Assembly (NCBI RefSeq): GCF_037975245.1
Contig: NC_092572.1
Span: forward strand, 13,768,269-13,832,268
DNA: 64,000 nucleotides
Source: Apostichopus japonicus
Lineage: Eukaryota; Echinodermata; Holothuroidea; Aspidochirotida; Stichopodidae
Reading direction: 5' to 3'
Below are positions 1 through 10,900 of the stretch, piece by piece. Position numbers and translations under genes: made by a program. The notes under the pieces were generated by a model. It did not search any database and was not told where the DNA came from. It saw only the letters and a program-made list of their open reading frames with translations. Within the stretch, counting starts at the first letter, position 1. Each line of letters starts with the position of its first letter.

Positions 1-131
1 AATTATTTCATTCTGTTCTATGGTTATGGTAATTCTCTTGCCAAATTCTTGCCGTTCCCATTTGATGCCTGAAAGTTTACTCTGGGGCCACTGCTAACGC
101 TTTTTAATGGAACTCTTCTCTCTTTCAATAG

Positions 132-2416
132 TGAGGTTACTTGATGGAGAAAGTGCTAACGGCGGTCGAGTTGAGATCTTCTTTAACGGCACATGGGGCA
201 CCGTAAGCAATACATCCTGGAATGATAAAGCCGCCGAAGTCGTTTGTCGTGAACTCGGATATTCGTATGGCGGTGTTGCCCGAACGGCGTCCCAAATAGG
301 ACAAAACACCAGCGATGTTTTCTTGTATGACGTCAATAATTGTACGGGTGAAGAAGATCGACTGTTGGATTGTCTGTATTCTACTAAATTTCAGGAAGAG
401 CAAAGCGGCTCTGGTGCTAGTGTTTTCTGTTACTTAACTGGTAAGTGACACTCAGTTAACTTAAGATAACCATATACATCACCGATAACTTTATTCATTA
501 CTAAAAAGCATATCAAATTAAAGTTCGTTACCGTTAAGTCGAATCTGATTTTATAAAATGATGAAAAGGTCAGCTTTTGGTATAAATAACCTATTAAATG
601 AGAAGGTATCGCATGTCTTCCTTTAGATGAGAACCAAATATTTAACTGTCATCATGATAATCATTCTAAGTGATAGATATGCCAGTGACGAACAACTTCT
701 CCAACATCGCTAAGGAAAATCTTATTCTGTTTGGGAGGTGCCAATTAATGGTCTTTCATTAACAAGATTAAAACCTTGAGCTAAAGTATAAAAAATACGG
801 CATCAAGCTACATTATGCTTGGGTTATTTATGGATTTTGTACAATGGTTATTTTCTGTATTGGATATGATTGCCCCCCCCCCCCACACACACACCGATAT
901 ACAGACCTGTACATACACTTTTGATGATGCAGGTTTTCCATTAAATAGGTGCATTTTCTTCATTATTGACAATTTATGTCAGAGGTTGTGCGATTGTTTC
1001 GATTCTAATTTAAATCTTTTTTTCTCATTTTTTATTCTCGTTTAACTTCCCACAAAGAATGTGAGCGTGGCTGGCAGAAGTTTGACATGGACTCCAGTTA
1101 TTGCTTTAACAATGTAAGGAAAAGTTGGAACGAAGCCAGTGAATTCTGCACCGGTATTAACAGTCACCTTGTGTGGATTGAGTCTGAAAAGGAAAACGAT
1201 TTTCTCAAATTGTCTTTGTTTGCCGAGAATCCTGCCGGACGTGTTTGGATTGGTATGGACGACATTGAGGAAGAAGGTAAGTCCCTTATCAGATCATTCT
1301 TAAATAAAGGTTCGTTTCAAATCTAAAATCAAGACAATTACCATGCATGAGAAATGTTACTCGAACGTGAAAACGTATTCTTGCCTGACTTTGTAGAAAG
1401 TGTGAGTTGTTAACTAGCGTAGAGCATTCTTGCGGTTGGGTTTGTAGCATCTTCTTCCGTTTTCATCCAAAAGTCAACAAAATTATAAATATTTTGGAAA
1501 GATTTTTCTTTCTCGTACAGATAAAGCAGTCATACAGTGCAATTTTAAACAAGATACTCCGTTCGTTTTGTAATTACGTTTATAACAATCCTAATTGTAA
1601 ATTCAAACTAATATATGCATGGGACTCGGACGTTCGGTACATCGTAAAGAATTTCAGAACACATTGTTTTACTGTTGTTGTTTTTAAACAGTAGGCCTAT
1701 CTGCATTTTCTTTCAAACAAACATCAAATCATAGGGTACACTTTTTATTAATCCTATGTTATGAGGCTAAATAAAGCAAATCTTGTTGTTTTGTGGAAAA
1801 TTTCATGACGTATGTTATGAACAGACTACGGCCAAACGCTGAATTACGATCTTTCATTTAGTGCATTGCTCTTAATAGACACATGCATTACATGTTACGT
1901 TAAAGTTATTTTAAATAATTTTTAGTCATCAACATTTTTGCTAAAATCACATAATTATTTCTTATGCCGATGTATTTATTTATATATTCATTATTTATTA
2001 TTCATTCTTCATTCATTCATTCATTCATTCATTCATTCATTCATTCGTTCGTTCGTACGTTCGTTCGTTCGTACGTACGTTCGTTCGTTCGTTCGTTCGT
2101 TCGTTCTTTCGTTCGTTCGTTCGTTTGTTCGTTCGTTCGTTCTTTCGTCCGTCCGTCCGTTCGTCCGTCCGTCCGTCCGTTCCTTCCTTCCTTCCTTCCT
2201 TCCTTAAATTATGTATTTATTTACATTATTGCAGGTGTCTGGAAGTTTGATGGGAGCGATACATTGCCAACATATACAAACTGGCGGAAGACCGAACCAA
2301 ACAATAACAAAAATGAAGACTGTGCGATGATTTACGGTTTCAGTATGAAAATTAAAGGCTTCTGGAACGATCTCTCATGCAGAGCTAAACTTCCTTTTGT
2401 ATGTGAAATTAATTAG
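132..2416 (+). CDS. SRCR + C-type lectin mosaic protein (3' part; 5' end off window)
   Basis: Three exons are visible: 132-440, 1058-1276 and 2235-2416 (TAG at 2414-2416), all joined in phase 1 at GT-AG sites, giving 235 residues. Exon 1 is one SRCR domain (VRLLDGE start, GRVEIFFNGTWGTV, AAEVVCRELGY). The usual Cys of WGTVC is Ser and that of LGC is Tyr, so only four Cys remain (VVC, NNC, LDC, VFC). Exons 2 and 3 form one C-type lectin domain (GWQKF, WIGMDD, EPNNN, WND, FVCE). The EPN and WND signatures are those of Ca2+-dependent, mannose-type sugar binding in this family. A role in extracellular recognition or immunity is inferred from the domain pair. The protein ends two residues after the lectin domain with no membrane segment. 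The signal peptide and any further domains would lie left of base 1. Confidence 0.85.
2002..2205 (+). repeat. Compound tetranucleotide microsatellite (ATTC/GTTC/GTCC/TTCC)
   Basis: Runs of ATTC pass into GTTC with GTAC interruptions, then GTCC, then TTCC. The tract ends about 30 bases before the acceptor of the last lectin exon (2235), so it supplies much of the pyrimidine-rich intron end. Long 'RSFVRSFV' reading frames here are artefacts of the repeat. Confidence 0.95.
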
Positions 2417-2842
2417 CATATATTAAGGTAACAACTGTCATGGCTGAATTGACTAGTAGCATATACTAATATGCAGACTTTCTGTAAGAATTTACAAGAC
2501 TTTCTGTAAGCTTTGCTATTGTCTCTACTTTGAAAAGGAAATTAGTTTCATAGTTGGAATTATAAGAAATACTGCTTAGTTAAGCATTGACCGTGATAAC
2601 AAATTACATAATTACCCAATCAACAGCCTGGATTTAATAATTAGAGGTACAAACAGCACCTAAGTGGATAGTCCACGTGTCAAATGATATCCTTTGTTTT
2701 CTTCTTCAAATACATTACAAAGAAATTCGGGCGATGAAGAATATAAATTTCCGGTTCTGTGTGGTTCTATACCTTTCTGTATAGTTAAATGACTATATTG
2801 TCTTGATAGCTATAAAGTATGGTTCTTTTGCCTGATGTCAGG

Positions 2843-2848
2843 AATAAA
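2843..2848 (+). terminator. Candidate poly(A) signal of the lectin gene
   Basis: AATAAA about 430 bases after the lectin stop codon. It is the first canonical hexamer seen on the + strand after the gene. Later AT-rich hexamers could also serve. Confidence 0.4.
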
Positions 2849-3474
2849 AGCAGTGTATCGATTGATAAAGAATACATAATGAACTACTTCCATATAGTAC
2901 GATGTATGTGGTACCTGGCCTTCACTTTCATAGTTTCCCAGAGACTGGTGGTACAGTGTCCAGTTGTTGTTGCTGTTGTGTTGTTGTTGTTGTTATATTT
3001 GTTTAGTTTGCATCCTTTATTATTCTCTGTTAACTATTCTTCAATTTGCTAGCTAACACACAACGAAAGAAAATGAACTTTGCTTGGTTTTCATGCTTGA
3101 TTCATGTGTGATTATATTTACCAAAATAGTAATAAAAATCCCGAAAATATAGTTTATCATTAATTACTTGTTGAAATTATATAAAAACAAAAATATAATG
3201 TGCAGTTATAATAATAAAAATATTTGTGGCTGTAGTATAACTGACTTAAATAAAATGACATAAAATATTCGATATTTTCGTATTTCTACTAAAAAAAAAT
3301 TGTTAACACGAAGAGGACTGATAGTGTGTCATAATTCGTCTCAGATTCTTGCAACTTGATGTGAAGGTTGATAAACCAATTAATTCTTCCAAATCTGCCA
3401 GGACTTTAGTTGAATCAGTTTGCATAAGGTTTTTTTGACATTCGTCTACTGTAAACAATACAATACTGCTCTGA

Positions 3475-3507
<33 letters not shown>

Positions 3508-4172
3508 CAACATTCAGTTAAGTGTAAGACATTGATATTTTGCCTCGTGTTGAAAAAGTGCATGGAAATTAATTATATACATTTTCACGTTAACTTTCTA
3601 AAATACTTCTCAAAAACTGAACTTATCCGATCTCTCAATACGTAGTGCATAAAATATAATCTCTGATATGAGGTTAAAAAAGTAACAATGATAAATAAAA
3701 CAAAACTTAGTCCCCAAAGCTCTGATATTAACGTTTTATTATAAAATAGATAAAAGTTGCCGTCCATGGTCAATGTTTCCATTCGTTTTCGTCTTTGTCA
3801 ATCTATCGGCTATCTGCATCTTCTATAGTGATCTGTGAAATACAAAAAAAAATATATACACTTTCTTTATGTTTTCCGCTACAAAATACGAGATCGAGAG
3901 AAAACTTGAAACAAAAAGCAGAAAAAGGAAACATACTATTAACTTTGGACCAGACTAAATTTAGAACAAAGGGTAAGACCTCTGTGTAACGACGTTCTCT
4001 CCATCTTTCTTTACCTCGTGAAACATGAGAGGAAGAACTTAGTTAAACGTATGATCAGTAGATAATGCTGTTTGTTTTAAATATTGAAATGTGATCTTTG
4101 AATGACACTTCACTTGACAGCTTGTGGTCATAATGACACAGTGACATGATGAAACAGATTTATAGATTATTA

Positions 4173-4178
4173 TTTATT
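4173..4178 (-). terminator. Candidate poly(A) signal of the Tie-like gene
   Basis: AATAAA on the minus strand (TTTATT on +), about 200 bases past the stop codon at 4374-4376. Confidence 0.4.
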
Positions 4179-4373
4179 CCATGGTTTTAATACAACAAAA
4201 ACTCTGAGATGGAATGAAACAGGAAAAGAATATGTAAGAAATCACAGTTAACGGACGGGCTTCATTCATAAACAGAAATTTTGCTACAGCTTAAAAGTAA
4301 AGAAACTTTTCGTGAAACCTACAAATTTCAAAAGTAATGTTATTAAGAGAGAACTTGCCAATGTCTTTGCTGG

Positions 4374-4720
4374 TTAAATGCAGCCGACTCTTGGGTCACA
4401 TGTCTCACTAGGGCAGGAACACGAATTTCGACAGTTGGGTCCCCATGTACCAGGAGTGCACACTATATGAAAGAAAAAATTAATGAACACTCAATGATTA
4501 CATTTCATTTAGTCAATGATTCAAGATTCATTGATTCAATGATTACGTTTGGGATTTTACTCTTTTTAACTATTAGGCATATCACGTAGTATTGCAAGGC
4601 ATGGTTATATTATTCACATAACATATTGACAGCTGTTGAACTTGGTAATGAAATATTAAAATACCCCGCCCATCTACCGGCCCCTCCTTGTGTTTTTATG
4701 CAAATAAAGCACGTCACAGA

Positions 4721-4758
<38 letters not shown>

Positions 4759-4844
4759 CATATCACGTATGGCAGATCAGACTGATGTATATATATATAT
4801 ATGTATATATATATAGGCATATCACGTATGGCAGATCAGACTGA

Positions 4845-4932
<88 letters not shown>

Positions 4933-7900
4933 TCTGTACTGGGATCTCGCTGCACATGCACATGTATGACTCCCACCGAGTCCCACGGTATATGTAATCA
5001 TTCAATCAATGGTCTTCTGTTCTTATAATTAGATTCCTCTTTCATATGTGAAAAGTAAATGTTTGCTCTGAACCTTGTTTGATTCTTATATAAACACTCA
5101 CGGTATAGACACTCCGGTGATTGAAGTCCAGAGCGACAGCCGCAAGCTAAATCTTCCGCACCACAGATCTCAACATTTATACAGTCAGCACCAACCCCGC
5201 CAAATATTTCTGAGCATCTGATGTCACAATGCTGGCCAATTAAGTCCGGTGTTGCACAAGCTGTGTACAAGTATGGACGTTATGTAGTAACGAATTTTTT
5301 TTATAATAGTAAAGAAACACAAAGGAAATATAAGATTATAATAATGAAGCAGTTTGAACTTGTAGCAAGTAAAAGACGACCATATCATGCTTGTAACATT
5401 ATACATCAGCTATTGAATGCTACAGTTACCAGCGCTAACACCAACAGCACCTCGCGTCACAACTCATGTACTTGAATGCAAATGATAATCGACTTAATGT
5501 ATGATTTCGTACACCTTTAAGTATATCTAGAATTATCGTTACCGTTCAACTTACCTACTAAGTCATCCCAGTTGCTGTTTCATATTTCAGTATGTAGAAA
5601 CTGCGACAAGACACAGGACCGTCGATGGAACCATATTACATATTCAACACTTCTCAAAAATGACTTTTAGACCGTTTCAACAGCTTGGATTAACCTCAGT
5701 CTAGAAAAGGGGGATTTTGTTGTTCTTCATATGTTCATATACGTATCCCGTGAAGTTGGAACTCAAATTCTCTAAGAATGGCTTCTTACTATACTACTGT
5801 AGTCTATAAACGCTATTATATGTTACATTAACAAAACCACTAACTTACGCGTTACACAACCAGTGCCTGTGAATCCAGGATAACATCGACAACGTCCCGT
5901 ATCCACGTCACAAACGCCATTGCCACACGCTGGGCAGATTAGGGCACACTGAAAACCGTACCTATTTTGTGGACAAGCTGTGAATAAAGTATCCAATTCG
6001 ATGACGTTTAGGGAAAAATGGTAACTTTGCGTTTATATAATTATGTTGGTCGCTTTTAATATGCAAAGAACACAAATATCGAAAACATCCGTGCAGGTCT
6101 CTCGAGACCGGGGTCATGAAAATACCCAGCCCCTATCCCACCAGAAATTATCACAGCATTTGGGGCTTGATGGTAATTGTAACAGCTGTGAACATTGGCC
6201 CAAATCATGCCCCTCCCCCCCCCCGCCCGGACCCTTCCACCCGCACTCAAATACAACACCTGTGTTGGAGCCCTTTGTTCCGTTCCTAATTACATTGAAC
6301 TTCCTAATAAGATCGCATTATATTAAGTGCATCTATACACCTCAAACAGTGACCAATGTGTGTGAATTATTTTCTTCTGTATATTGTAGTAATATCATAC
6401 TCCAAATCTCCAAATCATTTGCTACCGATTGTCCTCAGTGTGACGTCGACCAGAGCCGGACCTGAGATATACATTCCGTATATAGACATTTGCAGGTGTT
6501 ATTGACTGTCTGTAGCTATAAATGTATATATGGCTTCTGCAAGACATTCAGTTTTGTCTGTACACATGCATAGTCCATTATTTTTATGTAGAGGGCGTAA
6601 TACTAGATTGAAGTAGAGGGTGTAATACTAGATTGAAGTAGAGGGCGTAATACTAGATTGCAGTAGAAGGCGTAATACTAGATTGCAGTAGAGGGCGTAA
6701 TACTAGATTGCAGTAGAGGGCGTAATACTAGATTGTAGTAGAGGGCGTAATACTAGATTGCAGTAGAGGGCATAATACTAGATTGCAGTAGAGGGGGTAA
6801 TACTAGATTGCAGTAGAGGGCGTAATACTAGATTGCCAAATTGTATAATAGCTGTAAACTCACCTCGGACATACAAGTATATCAATGGGTGCCAGGTTCG
6901 AAGGTACCTCGTTACGCGATAGATCTCGTACAACCCTTCGTGTGTCCTCTTGAATACGGGACTGATCGTCAACCGAAGTTGTCCGTGGTTCCCTAAGCTT
7001 TTCACTCTGCTAGTTTCCATATTGGTGACCCTCCAGGTGACCTGATCTTGAAATTCGCTATTGTCCATAGTCACTTCCATAGTTATGGTTCCACCCTCGT
7101 AACTGACATAGGTGAACTCTTGATTTCTGAAAGCTAGTCAATAAACGATCAGTCAAAGATATTAGATTATTAATAAAGGTAACGCTAAATGAAGTGTTGT
7201 TCTTTTTCTTTTTTTGTTAAATCAACCATTACGCATAACACTTAAAAATTGCCTTCAATTCGCTTTCGTGAACTGTCGTATGTATATTAGATCCTCCTGC
7301 AAGCAGGAACTTACGATGAAGCCTGTTGGCTTATCAAAGCCGAAAGCTGACCGAAGTCAGTCTCTTACATTCATATTTAACGTCCATGATTATGAATTGT
7401 TAATTGTCAACATCTCTGTAACTGGACGACATGCATTAATCTGGGATTGACTCGATCCGAGGACATTATGATTGGAAGGCACCGGCGTTAAATTAACCAC
7501 TGAGTTAACACGAATATTATTTTTATCGTGTTCTATGCTTTTTTTAAGGAAAAGTCGCCCAGGAAAGAACCTTGGCACGAAAACAGAACTACCAAACGAC
7601 TGATCCGCTCTCAACCCCAGTCCCCTTGCATCGGGACTGTGACTGTGTGATCACCGTCAGGTGTGCACCACCATTCCCCTCGAAAGGGAACAGATACTAC
7701 ACATGGTCTTAGCCAATTGGCCGAGAAGCGATTTACGTGTTCTATGCTTGCATAATGTGGAAGCTTGCCAAGTACATCCACATGTAGCAACCGATTCACA
7801 CAGAGAATACAGTAACTACTGTAAAACTTTGTATCATAGTAAAAACGGGGTCGTGCTGACAAATCTAATAAATCGGTAGCAAGTGCTATTAGGATTACAG

Positions 7901-10900
7901 TAAGAACTGAGAATATGTGTAATCTCAACAAATACTAACTATTGGATTTGTTGGAATTATCGATTCATAGCACGATCAAGTTATTACTTTTGTACAAAAA
8001 TTTATGATTTACAATATATTAATTGTGTTCTCTGTGTGTATCGGGTGCACGGAGAGTCATCAGAATTGCTTCCAGAATTGCAAAATGAAAAGTAAAATGA
8101 ACTTTCAGTTTTAGCGCTAACAGGCATGGATGTTAATTCAGAATAGCGTTGAAGTGAAATATTGACAAGTCTTCCCATTGAGAATACGTATATTTATTGC
8201 TGAACCCACAAATTGTGAAAAAAAAATATAGCGGAACTGGTTTATGTTCAAATCATTATTTACTCATGTGATTTTACAGTTATGTATCTCGTTAATATTT
8301 GAAAGATCCCTTTAAAACGTTTGAGAGAGTTGGGACAGACTCCACGTTATCCCTCCCGCATCCAACACCCCACCCCCATCCATACCGTCCCAACCAACAA
8401 TCCTTCCTGCGCCTGCCCAGAACCCATCGACCGATGGCTTGAAATAAGAAAAAAAGAAACAGGAATTAAGATGGAATTTTTAGTCTCAGTCGGATGTTTA
8501 GTATCATCGAAAGCATTGCCTTTAATGCCGATGATGTATGTGAGTCGAGGATCGCACTCACCACTTTTTTCGGTACTTATGCAGTATATATTCTCCACAA
8601 AGCCATCTGTCCGAGAAATATCCGTAGAGAAGATACCAAACCGTTTTCCTCTGGCGTTTGGTGGGACGGGAGCACTAAAGCCGTTCTCCATGTAATCGTT
8701 CTTGGTCAGCGGTTGCGAGACGGGTAACGTCTTGACTGGCCAACGTCCAGTTTTAGCTGCCCTACGGATGGTACTGGACCAGTAGTTGGCCTGATCGAGT
8801 GGAGCCACTACGACTGCGACATCAATCGGACCATCATCTCGCCTTTGAGCCTCCGGATTCAACACTACACAGTAGGCATCAAGTTTTTCCATGGGCCCTG
8901 AAATTAAGAAAATAATTGCATGTCAAGACTGATTGTGACTACTTTAAACGTTTGAATATTTGATAATTGTTGAGCAGAAAACTGATATTAGTTGTTCTAC
9001 TTAAGACTATACTACCAATAGCTTAATATGTTCAAATAAGTGCATCTAGCACTATTCAATGGGGAACACTAATTTTCTTTATGAAAGCAATTTGGGTAAC
9101 AATAACTATGCAGCCATTTTCCTTACTTAGAGTAATTGGTTCCTGAAACGTTCAGTCTACTATAAGACGATTGGTAACGATAACATTTTTCCATTGTTTT
9201 TTTTTCTCGCCGAACAAAAAACCAAGGAAACATGTAACTTTAAAGATACTTCTACTATTTCACTTTTCACATTTACTGTTCTCTGCAAAAAGTCACCATC
9301 TTCAGACATTTACCATTTAACCTAAATCGCACCATTTAGAAACAACAACTCTCTTAAAATCAGAATTCTAGAAAAACTAGCATCGACTCATTTTTTAATC
9401 TACGATTTCGGATCTTCTTCAAATCTAAACTGATTTTGATTATCCGTATGATCTTGAAGGTCATATATTATCATCAGCACAATCATATATATATATAACC
9501 AATTGTTACTCACTAATGCAAGTTGCTTCAAGCGAGGAGTCGTAATAGACACAGCCGACCTCCTGCGGGGTCTTACACAGGCACAATGCCCTATTGGACG
9601 AGCAGAACCCGCAATGTTCAAAACCAGAGTCCGTACAGGCTAGGCAGATACTTGATGAATCAGCTGAAATAAACAATTGAGAAAAGTGAAATTAGTTGAT
9701 AGCAAATATTGCTCTTGACCACTTTTTTGTTTCTTTCAATTTCATGCTCCCGGCGTTTTATGAATGTTTGCATTTTGCGTTTGTGTCGTGTTTTTGCCTT
9801 ATTCTTAGTATTTGTCTTTATCTTCATACTTTCAAGATATATATCTTCATCAAAGGAAAACGTACTTTTGCCAACTAACCCCCTCCCTCCCCCACCCCAC
9901 CCACCCCCCGGTCACCCCTTTCCCGTAAGGATAATTCAGTGGTCACCATTGTTACTCGTATTCAGGAGAATTGCAAACTAAGAAGTCTGGTGACATTTTC
10001 ATTCAATTTCTACATGTCATGTTATAGATATGTTCATTTCACTTAGTCCAGTCAAATTATAAAATACCTAAACCAAATTGCTTCAGAAGGTTTTTTTTTG
10101 CTTTGACTGGTTCATTGGACCCCACTGAACATCATATCGAAAGTTATCTCAAAGTTACCCCCCCCCCCTAAGTGCCCTAATTTGCATAAATTCAAGATGG
10201 CCGCCATGTCAGAATTCAATGTACAGCAAACTTTTTTTCTGGGTGGTTTTAGGGCCCATAAACGTATTGCCAACAGATAGGAATGTGATATCAATCTACC
10301 AAATAAGGCGAATTCCGTCATGATATGACGTCACTATGACGTAGTATTACGTCATGTGATGACGTAGTCCCTGATTTTTACTGAAAATAGACATTTTGTA
10401 CCTTGTTATTGTAATTCCCTGTATAATTTGGTTTTGATTGCTGTTTCTTTAGCCCTAGAACACTCTTTGGGACCAAATACTTAGTCCAATAAACCAGCTG
10501 CACTACTTGGCTCAGCCCCCGTGAGTTACATGTCCGTGTCCTCCTCAGTCACGTCAATAGCTGTGCTATTGGAACAGGCATCACCACGACATTCACCACA
10601 GGCATTTGTACATTTCAGGCCTTGCTTTCTGCAGCTGCATCTGTTTGTGGAGCAGTCCCCTTTACACTGGCACCTTATCAACTTGAGAATATTGTCAGGG
10701 GCAGGCTGACAGTCCATTGTTCTACCATAAGTTTGCCCTGCAGATCCTGCCATCCCCAATCTACTGCCCTCAATACACGGTCCTCATCCTTTGACATTCA
10801 ACATTTAGCTTGGTAAAAGGCTCGATATATGTGGTACATTCCGGCATCCAGTGTGGGTGGAAGATTTTGTATCTCTACGCTGGAAGCACACCTCACTACT

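Larger units (their letters stand above)
2417..4373. other. Convergent 3' flanks between the lectin gene and the Tie-like gene
   Basis: AT-rich DNA with no convincing exon. It should contain the 3' UTRs of both flanking genes. A short (TA)n run lies near 3476-3505. Small open frames (for example 3303-3563, minus) show no recognisable domain. Confidence 0.6.

Noticed and set aside
1938-2207. Arg/Ser/Phe/Val-rich protein
   Set aside because: Translation of the GTTC microsatellite.
3303-3563. Possible further 3' exon of the Tie-like gene
   Set aside because: Has no recognisable domain, contains a (TA)n stretch, and lies beyond the stop codon at 4374 and a good poly(A) candidate.
8347-8561. Extension of Tie-like exon 7 beyond 8562
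   Set aside because: The open frame runs on, but a strong GTGAGT donor at 8556-8561 keeps phase with the Ig-like exon, and the extension is low-quality sequence with a C-rich run.
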